Source: Streptococcus salivarius (GTDB lineage: Bacteria > Bacillota > Bacilli > Lactobacillales > Streptococcaceae). Taken from it: a DNA stretch of 64,000 nucleotides. The stretch is from assembly GCF_002094975.1 (NCBI RefSeq), contig NZ_CP015283.1:915501-979500 (forward strand), given 5' to 3'. The notes beneath the pieces are model-generated. The model searched no databases. It saw nothing but the letters and a program-made list of their open reading frames with translations, and had not been told where the DNA came from. A program made the position numbers and the translations under genes. Each line of letters begins with the position of its first letter. Within the stretch, counting starts at the first letter, position 1. Positions 27,757 through 37,712 of the stretch are shown here, in pieces.

Positions 27757-29571
27757 ATGTTTAAAATTTTTAAACGTTTGACGACAAAAGAGTTAATCAT
27801 GATTGTCTTAGTGGTGATTTTTGTTTGCTTGAACGTCTATTTAAACTTGAAAATTCCAGACTATATGTCTGATATTACGACACTCTTATCAACTAAGGGA
27901 ACTAAAGCGTCGGATATTTTTGCCTGGAATACAGATGCCCCAGGGATGCGAATGCTTTTAATGTCATTTGCAGGCTTTATGGCTTCTGTAGTTGTTGGTT
28001 TCTTAGCTGCCAGAACAGCGGCAAGTTTTACCACCCGTCTTCGTGATGATATCTTCCATCAGGTTCTAGATTTTTCGGATGCTGAGATTAAGAAATTCTC
28101 AATTCCTAGTCTTTTGACCCGTACGACAAATGATATTACCCAATTGCAGCTGGTACTTACCATGGGGTTACAGGTTATTACACAGGGGCCTATCATGGCC
28201 ATTTGGGCGATTACAAAGATTGCCGATAAAAATGGGAACTGGCTCCTTGCCTTGCTTGTCGCTGTGGCAGTGATTGCCATTCTCATGCTCTTCCTCTTGA
28301 TTATGGTTATGCCTAAGCAACGCTTGATTCAAACTCTGACCGATAAACTGAATAGCGTAACGCGTGAATCTCTTACTGGAATTCGTGTGGTGCGTGCCTA
28401 TAACGCCGAAAGTTATCAAGAGGATAAATTTGAAAAGGCCAATACTGATTTGACCCAAAACAATCTCTTTATCGGTCGTTCTTTGGCCTTACTGACACCG
28501 GTAATGACTGCTGTATCAAGTGGTTTGACACTGGCTATTTATTGGATTGGTGCACATTTGATTGAAGATGTTAAGATTCCAACAGATCCAACTAAGATTG
28601 CTGGTGCCATGGAAAATAAGATCCATCTTTTCTCAGACATGGTGGTTTATTCATCTTATGCCATGCAGGTTGTTATGGGATTCATGATGATGATTGTTGT
28701 TTTCTTCCTTCTTCCACGTGCAGTTGTAGCAGCTGGTCGTATCAATGAAGTTCTAGATACCCAATCTTCAGTCTCTTATCCTGAAAATAGTTCTAAAAAA
28801 CCTAAAGAAGTGGGTACTGTCGAATTTGATGATGTTTCCTTCCGTTATTCTGAAACTTCAGAGCCTGTTTTGGAGCATGTTAGCTTCAAAGCTAAAAAAG
28901 GTGACACGGTTGCCTTTATTGGTTCGACTGGATCTGGTAAATCAACGCTTGTCAACCTTATCCCACGTTTTTATGATGCCACGCAAGGAACAATCAAGGT
29001 TGACGGAGTAGATGTGCGACATTACGACCATGAAACCTTGCACAATATAGTCGGTTATATTCCACAGAAGGCTGTGCTTTTCTCAGGTGATATCACGTCA
29101 AATATGACGATGGGAACGAGCAATAACAGTCCCCTTGATGATGCTAAGATTTGGGAAGCCCTTGAATTGGCTCAAGGAAAAGACTTTGTTGAAAATAAAG
29201 AAGGTCAACTTAAAGCAGAAGTTGCCCAAGCTGGGTCTAACTTCTCAGGTGGACAGAAGCAACGTTTGGCTATTGCGCGTGCCTTGGCACGTAAGCCTGA
29301 AATCTTGATTTTCGATGATTCCTTCTCAGCCTTGGACTATAAGACCGATCGTAAGTTACGTCAAGAATTGGCTGAAAAAACACAAGATATGACCAAGTTG
29401 ATTGTTGCCCAACGTATCTCTACTATTATGGATGCGGACCAAATCTTGGTACTTGACCAAGGTAAGGTCGTTGGTCAAGGGACTCACAAGGAACTCTTGG
29501 CAAATAATGAGGTTTACCAAGAAATTGCCTATTCACAATTGTCTAAGGAGGAGTTAGAAAATGGAAAATAA
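27757..29571 (+). CDS. rcrP: ABC multidrug-type half-exporter 1 (RcrP-like)
   Basis: 604 aa, an N-terminal six-helix exporter domain (about 1-335) and a C-terminal nucleotide-binding domain. Walker A is GSTGSGKSTL, the signature is FSGGQKQRLAI, and Walker B is ILIFDDSFSALD, with Asp replacing the catalytic Glu. It therefore contributes the weak ATP site of a heterodimer, as in BmrCD/LmrCD-type exporters. It overlaps the next gene by 11 bp. The substrate is unknown; in S. mutans the pair affects competence-peptide responses. Confidence 0.88.
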   Translation: MFKIFKRLTTKELIMIVLVVIFVCLNVYLNLKIPDYMSDITTLLSTKGTKASDIFAWNTDAPGMRMLLMSFAGFMASVVVGFLAARTAASFTTRLRDDIFHQVLDFSDAEIKKFSIPSLLTRTTNDITQLQLVLTMGLQVITQGPIMAIWAITKIADKNGNWLLALLVAVAVIAILMLFLLIMVMPKQRLIQTLTDKLNSVTRESLTGIRVVRAYNAESYQEDKFEKANTDLTQNNLFIGRSLALLTPVMTAVSSGLTLAIYWIGAHLIEDVKIPTDPTKIAGAMENKIHLFSDMVVYSSYAMQVVMGFMMMIVVFFLLPRAVVAAGRINEVLDTQSSVSYPENSSKKPKEVGTVEFDDVSFRYSETSEPVLEHVSFKAKKGDTVAFIGSTGSGKSTLVNLIPRFYDATQGTIKVDGVDVRHYDHETLHNIVGYIPQKAVLFSGDITSNMTMGTSNNSPLDDAKIWEALELAQGKDFVENKEGQLKAEVAQAGSNFSGGQKQRLAIARALARKPEILIFDDSFSALDYKTDRKLRQELAEKTQDMTKLIVAQRISTIMDADQILVLDQGKVVGQGTHKELLANNEVYQEIAYSQLSKEELENGK

Positions 29572-31339
29572 GCCAAAAACATCATCCTATAAACGCTTAA
29601 AACCCTATATTAAAGGTTTCCAAATTCCGTTTGTCCTTGCGATTTTTGGAGCAATTATTTCAGCGGTCATTACAGTTATTGGACCAGATAAGCTTAAAGA
29701 AATTACCAATACTATTACTGAAGGGATTACACCTACTAAAATGGGGACAATTCCAGGTATTGATTTGGACAAGGTAGCAAGTATTGCTATGACCTTGGCT
29801 GTTCTCTATGCCATTTCAGCGATTGTTGGTTACTTACAAAGCTTTACGGTTGCGACAGTTACACAACGCTTTTCACAACGTTTCCGTACAGCTATCCAAA
29901 AGAAAATCAATAGTGTTCCTCTTAATTATTTTGATAGTCACTCTCAAGGGGATACCCTCTCTCGTGTGACCAATGACGTTGACCTTTTGGGACAATCGCT
30001 TAGTCAAGGTTTAGGTACCTTGATTACTTCAAGTGTTCTCTTGGTGGCAGCCATTATTATGATGTTCTACTCAAATGTCACTATGGCTTTCACTGCGATT
30101 GGTTCTGTCTTGATAGGTTTTGTTCTGGTAGCCTTCATCATGGGCTTCTCGCAACCCCTTTTCAAACGCCAACAAGAAAATTTGGCTAATATTAATGGTT
30201 ATATTGAAGAAATCTACACGGGTCAAGCAGTCGTAACGAGTTACAATGCTGCTCAAGAAAGCAGTCAAGCTTTCAAGGGACTTAATGATAAACTCTATAA
30301 ATCGATGTGGCAATCACAGTTTATCTCAGGTATTATGATGCCACTTATGATTTTCATTGGGAACTTTGGTTATGTTATGGTCTGTCTTGTGGGTGCCATC
30401 AAAGTTATTGATGGTATCTTGACGATTGGTGATGTGGTAGCCTTCATGACCTATGTTCGTATCTTCTCCCAACCTCTTTCTCAAATTGCACAAGGGATTA
30501 CACAACTCCAATCAGCTACTGCAGCCATTGGTCGTATCTTTGAATTTTTGGAAGAAAAAGATATGGACGACGAGTCAGCTAAGACAGCTGAGTTGACAGA
30601 TACTAAAGGTCAAGTAGTCTTTGATCATGTTTCCTTTGGTTATACTCCTGAAAAGACTATTATTCATGACTTTTCAGCCCTTGCTAAGCCAGGTCAAAAG
30701 ATTGCGATCGTTGGTCCAACAGGTGCTGGTAAGACGACTATTGTTAACCTGCTTATGAAGTTCTATAACATCGACCAAGGTCGTATTACCATTGACGGTG
30801 TGGATACTAATGACATGAAACGTGAAACCGTTCATGATCAATTCTCTATGGTGCTTCAAGACACTTGGCTCTTTGAAGGTACTATTCGTGATAATTTGAT
30901 TTACAACCAAGAGAATATTTCTGATGAGCAAGTTATTGCTGCAGCTAAGGCTGTCGGTGTTCACCACTTCATCACCACACTTCCAAAGGGGTATGATACT
31001 TATTTGGATGATTCTGTGACCTTATCAGTTGGTCAGAAACAGCTCTTGACCATTGCGCGTGCGCTTCTTAAGGACGCCCCTCTTCTTATCTTGGATGAAG
31101 CGACATCATCAGTTGACACCCGAACAGAAGAATTGATTCAAAAAGCCATGGACAAGCTTATGGAAGGTCGGACTTCCTTTGTCATTGCCCACCGCTTATC
31201 AACCATTCGAAATGCTGACCTTATTCTTGTGATGAAAGATGGTAACATTATTGAACAGGGCAATCATGATGAGCTCATGGCAGCAGATGGTTTCTATGCT
31301 GATCTTTATAATAGTCAATTTACAGAAGAAGTTGCCTAA
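29561..31339 (+). CDS. rcrQ: ABC multidrug-type half-exporter 2 (RcrQ-like)
   Basis: 592 aa, the partner of the preceding half-exporter. The six-helix domain covers about 1-330. Walker A is GPTGAGKTT and Walker B is LLILDEATSSVD with the catalytic Glu intact, but the signature is LSVGQKQL instead of LSGGQ. The variant signature pairs with the partner's Asp-type Walker B in the same composite site, so one ATP site is degenerate and one canonical. The start lies inside the previous gene after AAGGAGGAG. Confidence 0.88.
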   Translation: MENKPKTSSYKRLKPYIKGFQIPFVLAIFGAIISAVITVIGPDKLKEITNTITEGITPTKMGTIPGIDLDKVASIAMTLAVLYAISAIVGYLQSFTVATVTQRFSQRFRTAIQKKINSVPLNYFDSHSQGDTLSRVTNDVDLLGQSLSQGLGTLITSSVLLVAAIIMMFYSNVTMAFTAIGSVLIGFVLVAFIMGFSQPLFKRQQENLANINGYIEEIYTGQAVVTSYNAAQESSQAFKGLNDKLYKSMWQSQFISGIMMPLMIFIGNFGYVMVCLVGAIKVIDGILTIGDVVAFMTYVRIFSQPLSQIAQGITQLQSATAAIGRIFEFLEEKDMDDESAKTAELTDTKGQVVFDHVSFGYTPEKTIIHDFSALAKPGQKIAIVGPTGAGKTTIVNLLMKFYNIDQGRITIDGVDTNDMKRETVHDQFSMVLQDTWLFEGTIRDNLIYNQENISDEQVIAAAKAVGVHHFITTLPKGYDTYLDDSVTLSVGQKQLLTIARALLKDAPLLILDEATSSVDTRTEELIQKAMDKLMEGRTSFVIAHRLSTIRNADLILVMKDGNIIEQGNHDELMAADGFYADLYNSQFTEEVA

Positions 31340-31382
31340 ACTTTTCTTATAAAATTATAAGATTTTACAAAAATCTATAGCA

Positions 31383-31407
31383 CGTATGACTGTCAGTCAT
31401 GCGTTTT
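31383..31407 (+). terminator. Probable terminator of the ABC operon
   Basis: CGTATGACT and AGTCATGCG form a 9-bp stem (one G-U) with a 3-nt loop, followed by TTTTG. Confidence 0.65.
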
Positions 31408-31443
31408 GTGTTATACTGAAAAAAACAGACAGATTAGGAGATT

Positions 31444-32070
31444 ATGATGCAATATCGCAAAGCAAGACTAGACGAAGTTCAGGAAGTTGCACAAGTATGT
31501 GCAGATGCCTTTGAAGATTACCCCTATCTTTCAATGATTGCCAGTAATTTAAAGAATCCTGAACAGTATAAGGAATTTGTCTTAGCCTTGCAGGAAGTGT
31601 TGGTGCGTTTGGCGATTAAACAGGACTCATGTTTGGTGGCTGAAAAGGACGGTCGCATTGTTGCGGCAGCTATTTTACAGCATCAGACGATTTCTATGCT
31701 TAATTATCTTCAAAATGGGGCGACCAAGCTTTTCAGTTTTATAAGCATCACTAAGTTGTTCAAGTATTTTAACTTTGTTGAAGAGTCCGAAAGACATCTG
31801 GAAGATTCTGCAGAATACGACTGGTACCTGATGATGTTGGCGGTGACTCCAGATTATCAAAGAAAAGGGATAGGAAGTCTCTTTTTGCTTGAAGGGGTTG
31901 AACCCTTTGTACGTAGTACAGGAGGTCACAGCCTTGGCTTGATTACCAATCGTGATTACAATGTACCTTTCTACGAAAAAAATGGCTACAAACAATGTGG
32001 TTATAAGGTTTTGACCTACGAAACACACAAACTAGGCAACTGGCCTTTTGTCAAATCACTTGATGCATAG
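31444..32070 (+). CDS. GNAT-family acetyltransferase
   Basis: 208 aa. The acetyl-CoA motif MLAVTPDYQRKGIGSLFLLEG and the C-terminal VPFYEKNGYKQCGY are clear. The N-terminal half (residues 1-110) is longer than in minimal GNATs and may bind the acceptor. It sits between the ABC exporter and the alarmone synthetase genes but has its own TATACT-type -10 and a downstream terminator. The substrate is unknown. Confidence 0.85.
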   Translation: MMQYRKARLDEVQEVAQVCADAFEDYPYLSMIASNLKNPEQYKEFVLALQEVLVRLAIKQDSCLVAEKDGRIVAAAILQHQTISMLNYLQNGATKLFSFISITKLFKYFNFVEESERHLEDSAEYDWYLMMLAVTPDYQRKGIGSLFLLEGVEPFVRSTGGHSLGLITNRDYNVPFYEKNGYKQCGYKVLTYETHKLGNWPFVKSLDA

Positions 32071-32102
32071 CCTTGTGCTATTTAACTTAGATAAGCAAAA
32101 TG

Positions 32103-32129
32103 AATCTGGCTTCGGCTGGATTTTTTTCT
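32103..32129 (+). terminator. Terminator of the GNAT gene
   Basis: An eight-pair stem (two G-U) closes a C(UUCG)G tetraloop and is followed by seven T. Confidence 0.85.
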
Positions 32130-32217
32130 TAGCTTTAGAGTCCTTCTTGTCTGGCTCATTCCTTATTTTTAAGTCTAACTATGCTATAATTAGGAAACGC
32201 TATTAGAGGAGGTTTAT

Positions 32218-32841
32218 ATGTCAACTCCAAGTATTTATGGGGAATATGCTCAGTATCTCCCCAAGATTTTACAAGAAATAACAGACCCGATTATTGCGGC
32301 TAATATTACTAGCAAAAAAGAAACAGGCTTTAAACTCTATGAACATTTTATTTCACGAATCAAAGAAAGCGATTCTATGCGTGAAAAGTGTCTTAGGAAA
32401 AATTTGCCTGAAACCAGCCAATCTGCTCTCAAAGAAATTCGTGACAGTATTGGAATTCGAATCGTTTGTGGCTTTGTTGATGATATTTATAAAACTATCG
32501 ATGTCATCAAGACTATCCCTGGCGTTTCTATCTATAACGAGAAAGATTACATTTTAAATGCTAAGCCCAATGGCTATCGTTCTTACCACCTCATTTTGGA
32601 AATCGAAACCGAGTTTCCAGATGTCTTAGGAAATGAGAAAGGAACCTATTTTGTTGAGGTTCAGCTTCGAACCATCGCTCAGGATTCTTGGGCCAGTTTG
32701 GAGCATCAGATGAAGTACAAGCACGACATCAAAAATCCAGAAATGATTACCCGTGAGCTTAAGCGCTGTGCGGATGAATTAGCTTCATGCGATTTGACCA
32801 TGCAGACCATCCGTAACTTAATTCAAGAAGGAGGGGACTAG
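32218..32841 (+). CDS. relP: Small alarmone synthetase RelP
   Basis: 207 aa, a stand-alone (p)ppGpp synthetase domain without hydrolase or regulatory domains. Typical motifs are IRDSIGIRIVCGFVDDIYK, AKPNGYRSYHLILE and EVQLRTIAQDSWASLEHQMKYK. It transfers pyrophosphate from ATP to GDP/GTP. The next two genes are a response regulator and histidine kinase with 1-bp and 13-bp gaps, exactly the relP-relR-relS arrangement of S. mutans, which separates it from RelQ. Ribosome site GAGGAGG; extended -10 TATGCTATAAT at 32180-32190. Confidence 0.9.
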   Translation: MSTPSIYGEYAQYLPKILQEITDPIIAANITSKKETGFKLYEHFISRIKESDSMREKCLRKNLPETSQSALKEIRDSIGIRIVCGFVDDIYKTIDVIKTIPGVSIYNEKDYILNAKPNGYRSYHLILEIETEFPDVLGNEKGTYFVEVQLRTIAQDSWASLEHQMKYKHDIKNPEMITRELKRCADELASCDLTMQTIRNLIQEGGD

Positions 32842-32842
32842 A

Positions 32843-33520
32843 ATGGCTTTGAAAATTCTACTAGCTGAGGATGAAGAGGCTCTTTCTCGAGTTTACAAGG
32901 CAGCCCTAGAGCATCAGGGTTATGAGGTGGATCAAGCATTCAATGGGCAAGAGGCTGTTGATTTAGCTGCACAAAATGCCTATCAAGTGATGATCATGGA
33001 TATTATGATGCCCATTAAAACAGGTATCGAGGCCCTGAAAGAGATTCGCTCTTCTGGGGACAGGACACATGTCATTATGTTGACAGCTATGGCTGAAATT
33101 GATGATCGCGTGACCGGGCTTGATGCTGGGGCAGACGATTACTTGACCAAGCCAATCTCCCTTAAGGAACTTTTGGCTCGTCTGCGCTCATTAGAACGTC
33201 GTGTGAGTGAGAGCTTCACTGCCAAAATTTTGACTCTTGGTTCTGTTCGTTTGGACCAAGAAGAGCAGGAGTTGGTAGCTGGGAACGCTATTCGACTTTC
33301 AAGCAGAGAGACAAAGTTAATGGCCCACTTCATGCTTAATCCTGCTAAGAAATTAACGACTGAGCACCTTTTTAAGACCATCTGGGAGGATGAGGGAGAT
33401 GTGGACGAGTCGATTGTCTGGGTCTATATTTCCTATCTGCGTCAGAAATTGCAAGCCATCCAGGCTGACATCAGCATTCTTGGTGAAAAAGGTGGCGACT
33501 TTTGCCTTCTCGCCAATTAG
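32843..33520 (+). CDS. relR: OmpR-family response regulator RelR
   Basis: 225 aa. The receiver domain (about 1-118) has the acidic pair EDEE near the N-terminus, the phospho-Asp in MIMDIMMPIKTG and Lys in YLTKPISL. The C-terminal winged helix (about 130-224) is OmpR-type (LSSRETKLMAHFMLNP, DVDESIVWVYISYLRQKL). It is encoded between relP and relS and is expected to control alarmone synthesis in response to the kinase signal. Confidence 0.9.
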   Translation: MALKILLAEDEEALSRVYKAALEHQGYEVDQAFNGQEAVDLAAQNAYQVMIMDIMMPIKTGIEALKEIRSSGDRTHVIMLTAMAEIDDRVTGLDAGADDYLTKPISLKELLARLRSLERRVSESFTAKILTLGSVRLDQEEQELVAGNAIRLSSRETKLMAHFMLNPAKKLTTEHLFKTIWEDEGDVDESIVWVYISYLRQKLQAIQADISILGEKGGDFCLLAN

Positions 33521-33533
33521 AGAGGAGTAGCTC

Positions 33534-34757
33534 ATGTTTAGACGTTTACGACTTCAATTTATTACGATTGCTTCCTTGGCTATCCTCTTTATCTTGGTCT
33601 TTACGGTGGGAATCATCAATACTGTGAGGTCCTTTCAGACGGAGCAGGAAATTAGTAAGGTTCTCAATACACTCACAGAAAATAATGGTAGTTTTGGAAA
33701 AACGAAAAAAATTGAGATCAATCAAGGGCGTGAAATTCCATCAGATAGTTTTCGTTTTTTCAGCGCGACCTTGTCTGGTGATGAAGTGGTCAGTCAGGAT
33801 ACCAGTCATACTTCCTTGATAAATGATGAAGAGGCCGCTACTTATGCCCGTGCAGCTAGCCGAATGACGAGTACTCTTGGAACCATTAGAGAAAAAAATA
33901 TTAATCTCAGTTATCAGGTTAGTAAAGTCAGCAAAAATAAGATCCTTGTGGTCTTTCTGGACACAACCTCTTATTATAATTCTTCCCAAGCCTTGTTAAG
34001 TCTTTCTATCCTTTTATCAATGTTTGGCTTTATCTTTTTTGTCATCATTGTCAGTGCCCTATCAGGAATTGTCATTCGTCCCTTCATTCGAAACTACGAA
34101 AAGCAGCGACGTTTTATTACCAATGCTGGTCATGAATTAAAGACACCATTGGCCATTATTTCTGCTAATACGGAGCTACAAGAACTCATGACTGGAGAGA
34201 ATGAGTGGACCAAGTCGACGAATGACCAGGTGGCACGTTTGACCACTTTAATCAATTCTCTGGTAGCCCTATCTCGTCTGGAGGAGCAGCCGGATATCGT
34301 TCTTCAAGATGTAGATTTTTCCTATATTACTGAGGATGCAGCAGAGGACTTTAAGGGGCCTGTCGTTCGAGATGGTAAATCTTTCGTTATGGACATCACA
34401 CCGGATATTCATGTGAAAGCAGAGGAGAAGTCTCTCTTTGAACTTGTAACCCTCCTTGTGGATAATGCTAACAAGTATTGTGATCCAGAAGGGACTGTAA
34501 CCGTAAGGCTCCGTCAGATTGGAAGGACACGAAAACGGGCTCGTCTAGAAGTGTCAAACACCTATAAAGATGGTAAGGATGTTGACTATAGTAAGTTTTT
34601 TGAGCGTTTTTATCGTATCGAAGAATCCCATAATAACAGAGAACACAAGGGGTTTGGTATTGGCCTCTCCATGGCTCAAAGCATGGTCAAATTATTTAAG
34701 GGGCGTATCTTTGCCTCTTATAAAAATGACACCATCACCTTTACGGTTATCTTGTAA
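33534..34757 (+). CDS. relS: Sensor histidine kinase RelS
   Basis: 407 aa. There are two membrane helices (about 7-30 and 154-178) with an extracellular domain of about 120 residues between them. The H-box is GHELKTPLAIISA, the N-box LLVDNANKYCDP and the G-box GFGIGLSMAQSM. It is last in the relPRS operon. The signal is unknown; oxidative stress was proposed for S. mutans. Confidence 0.9.
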   Translation: MFRRLRLQFITIASLAILFILVFTVGIINTVRSFQTEQEISKVLNTLTENNGSFGKTKKIEINQGREIPSDSFRFFSATLSGDEVVSQDTSHTSLINDEEAATYARAASRMTSTLGTIREKNINLSYQVSKVSKNKILVVFLDTTSYYNSSQALLSLSILLSMFGFIFFVIIVSALSGIVIRPFIRNYEKQRRFITNAGHELKTPLAIISANTELQELMTGENEWTKSTNDQVARLTTLINSLVALSRLEEQPDIVLQDVDFSYITEDAAEDFKGPVVRDGKSFVMDITPDIHVKAEEKSLFELVTLLVDNANKYCDPEGTVTVRLRQIGRTRKRARLEVSNTYKDGKDVDYSKFFERFYRIEESHNNREHKGFGIGLSMAQSMVKLFKGRIFASYKNDTITFTVIL

Positions 34758-34774
34758 GGATATTTTTTAAATAT

Positions 34775-34803
34775 TTGACTAGGTGAAAACCCTAATTTAT
34801 GAT
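34775..34803 (+). promoter_or_regulatory. Promoter of the pyrH leader
   Basis: TTGACT (34775-34780), a 17-bp spacer and TATGAT (34798-34803). The 5' leader of pyrH is then about 180 nt, which is long and holds a small ORF and a hairpin. Confidence 0.75.
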
Positions 34804-34887
34804 AAAATAGTAAGGATGAAGATTTAGTGTTTTCTTTGCAAAAAAGAAACCATTTTCTTATCCTAATCATAAAAAGGAGATGCTCGA

Positions 34888-34920
34888 ATGAGCCCTTTAA
34901 CCACCTTAAAGGGCTGGTAA
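34888..34920 (+). CDS. 10-codon leader ORF upstream of pyrH
   Basis: MSPLTTLKGW and TAA, preceded by a strong ribosome site (AAAAAGGAGAT, 7 bp spacing). The coding sequence is itself a perfect inverted repeat: AGCCCTTTAA (34891-34900), loop CCACC, TTAAAGGGCT (34906-34915). Translation would open this hairpin. No T-run follows, so it is not a plain terminator. A regulatory leader peptide is possible. Confidence 0.5.
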   Translation: MSPLTTLKGW

Positions 34921-34983
34921 TTGACGACTTAGGAAAGATAAATCTCAGCTAAGAATCAAATCATAAAACAAAATAGTTAATAG

Positions 34984-35730
<747 letters not shown>

Positions 35731-35744
35731 GAAAGAGAGAATTT

Positions 35745-36302
35745 ATGACAAACGCAATTATTGAAAAAGCAAAAGAACGTTTCACCCACTCACACGAGTC
35801 ATTGGCCCGTGAATTTGGATCTATCCGTGCAGGCCGTGCCAATGCATCACTTCTTGACCGTATCACTGTAGAATACTATGGTGCTCCAACACCACTTAAC
35901 CAATTGGCTTCAATCACTGTTCCTGAAGCACGTGTTCTTTTGATTTCACCATTTGATAAAGGTTCAATTGCTGATATCGAACGTGCAATCAACGAATCTG
36001 ATCTTGGTATTAACCCAGCTAACGATGGTTCTGTTGTGCGCTTGGTTATCCCAGCACTTACAGAAGAAACACGTAAAGAGTTAGCTAAAGAAGTGAAAAA
36101 AGTCGGTGAAAATGCTAAAATCGCTATCCGTAACATCCGCCGTGATGCAATGGATGAAGCTAAGAAGCAAGAAAAAGACAAAGAAATCACAGAAGATCAA
36201 TTGAAAGCTTTGGAAAAAGATATCCAAAAAGCAACTGATGACGCTGTTAAGAAGATTGACAGCATGACAGCAGAAAAGGAAAAAGAACTCCTTACTGTTT
36301 AA
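35745..36302 (+). CDS. frr: Ribosome recycling factor
   Basis: 185 aa, normal length. The arm motif [16 protein letters not shown] and the C-terminal helices [20 protein letters not shown] are characteristic. With EF-G it splits post-termination ribosomes. Co-transcribed with pyrH, ribosome site AAGAGAG. Confidence 0.97.
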   Translation: MTNAIIEKAKERFTHSHESLAREFGSIRAGRANASLLDRITVEYYGAPTPLNQLASITVPEARVLLISPFDKGSIADIERAINESDLGINPANDGSVVRLVIPALTEETRKELAKEVKKVGENAKIAIRNIRRDAMDEAKKQEKDKEITEDQLKALEKDIQKATDDAVKKIDSMTAEKEKELLTV

Positions 36303-36318
36303 TCAATAGAAAAATAAG

Positions 36319-36382
36319 GAGAGTGGGACAGAAGCAAAAGAGCATGGACTATGTTAGCTTCCTTGTCCGACTCTCTTTTTAG
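36319..36382 (+). terminator. Long hairpin terminator after frr
   Basis: GAGAGTGGGACAGAAGC pairs imperfectly with GCTTCCTTGTCCGACTCTC, followed by TTTTT. The GAGTGGGACAGAA type of arm is a recurrent intergenic hairpin in streptococci. Confidence 0.75.
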
Positions 36383-36391
36383 AGGAAAAAG

Positions 36392-37249
36392 ATGAATACA
36401 TTACTTGGAACAATTATTACTGCCCTAGTAACAGATGAAAATGACAAATTTTATTTTGTTCAAAAGGACGGTGTGACCTTTGCCTTGTCTAAAGAAGAAG
36501 GGGAACACGCCATTGGTGACATGGTGACAGGTTTCGCCTATACAGATAGCAAGCAAAAATCACGTCTGACTCAAAAGGAAATCAAAGCAACTCGTGATTC
36601 TTACGATTGGGGAGAGGTCACTGAAGTTCGTAAGGATTTGGGTGTCTTTGTAGATGTGGGAATTCCAGATAAGGAGATTGTTGTCTCTCTTGATGTTTTA
36701 CCGGAACTCAAAGAGCTTTGGCCTAAGAAAGGTGACAAGCTCTATATCAAACTCGATGTGGATAAAAAAGACCGTATTTGGGGGCTTCCTGCTGAACCTG
36801 AGGTCTTTCAACGTATGGCTGGTCCCGCTTACGATAATATGCAAAACCAAAAATGGCCAGCCATTGCCTACCGTCTCAAACTCTCAGGAACCTTTGTTTA
36901 TCTACCAGAGAATAACATGCTTGGTTTCATCCATCCCTCAGAACGTTATGCTGAGCCACGCTTAGGTCAGGTCCTTGAAGCGCGTGTGATTGGGTTCAGA
37001 GAAGTTGACCGTACCCTCAATCTTTCTCTTAAACCACGTTCTTTTGAAATGCTTGAAAATGATGCTCAGATGATTTTGACTTATTTAGAGAGCAATGGTG
37101 GCTTTATGACGCTTAATGACAAGTCATCACCAGCAGATATCAAGGCAACCTTCGGTATTTCTAAGGGACAATTTAAGAAAGCTTTAGGTGGTCTGATGAA
37201 GGCTAAAAAAGTCAAACAAGACCAGTTTGGAACAGAATTAATCGGTTAG
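36392..37249 (+). CDS. cvfB: CvfB-like S1 RNA-binding protein
   Basis: 285 aa with S1-like OB folds (for example [34 protein letters not shown]) and a C-terminal winged helix (about 220-285). CvfB affects virulence gene expression in staphylococci and pneumococci, probably through RNA binding. The next gene is 8 bp downstream and probably co-transcribed. Confidence 0.87.
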   Translation: MNTLLGTIITALVTDENDKFYFVQKDGVTFALSKEEGEHAIGDMVTGFAYTDSKQKSRLTQKEIKATRDSYDWGEVTEVRKDLGVFVDVGIPDKEIVVSLDVLPELKELWPKKGDKLYIKLDVDKKDRIWGLPAEPEVFQRMAGPAYDNMQNQKWPAIAYRLKLSGTFVYLPENNMLGFIHPSERYAEPRLGQVLEARVIGFREVDRTLNLSLKPRSFEMLENDAQMILTYLESNGGFMTLNDKSSPADIKATFGISKGQFKKALGGLMKAKKVKQDQFGTELIG

Positions 37250-37257
37250 GAGAAGGC

Positions 37258-37473
37258 ATGAGAAAATCCTTTTATACTTGGTTGATGGCCCAGCGTAATC
37301 CGAAATCCAATGAACCAGTAGCAATCTTGGCTGACTTGGCTTTTGAAGATTCAACCTTCCCGAAGCATACTGATGACTTCGAAGAAGTTAGTCGTTACTT
37401 GGAAGATCAAGCTAGTTTTTCCTTTAATTTGGGGCAGTTTGACCAGATTTGGGAAGATTATCTGGCTCATTAA
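37258..37473 (+). CDS. YozE family small protein (UPF0346)
   Basis: 71 aa. The sequence [43 protein letters not shown] is typical of the YozE/SAM-like small protein family found next to cvfB. It is acidic and cytosolic and its function is unknown. Ribosome site TAGGAGAAGG. Confidence 0.88.
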   Translation: MRKSFYTWLMAQRNPKSNEPVAILADLAFEDSTFPKHTDDFEEVSRYLEDQASFSFNLGQFDQIWEDYLAH

Positions 37474-37651
37474 TAGCGACTAAGTCTACGATAAGCATAA
37501 TGACTTTTAGCATTTTCTTTAAAAAGTAATTACCATTTGAATTGGTATGAATTGTTACAATTTTTTACAAATATCTCAGCTTTTTTTCAATAAATTAGGC
37601 TTGTTACAACTAGTTAGTAATTGCTTTAAAGTGCAGTAAATCACCCCTCTT

Positions 37652-37681
37652 TTGACAAAAAGTGTGGTATTATTGTATATG
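37652..37681 (+). promoter_or_regulatory. Promoter of the LysM protein gene
   Basis: TTGACA (37652-37657) is followed 18 bp later by TATATG (37676-37681). Upstream, the 9-mer TTGTTACAA occurs twice (37552-37560 and 37601-37609, 49 bp apart) and could be a regulator site. Confidence 0.55.
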
Positions 37682-37712
37682 TTAAAATTGTTAAAAAAGG
37701 AATGAATTATAC

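Noticed and set aside
37540..37572. WalR/VicR-type box upstream of the LysM gene (TGTAAA then TGTAAC on the minus strand)
   Set aside because: The half-sites are separated by 4 bp, not the 5 bp of the consensus, so the match is not convincing.
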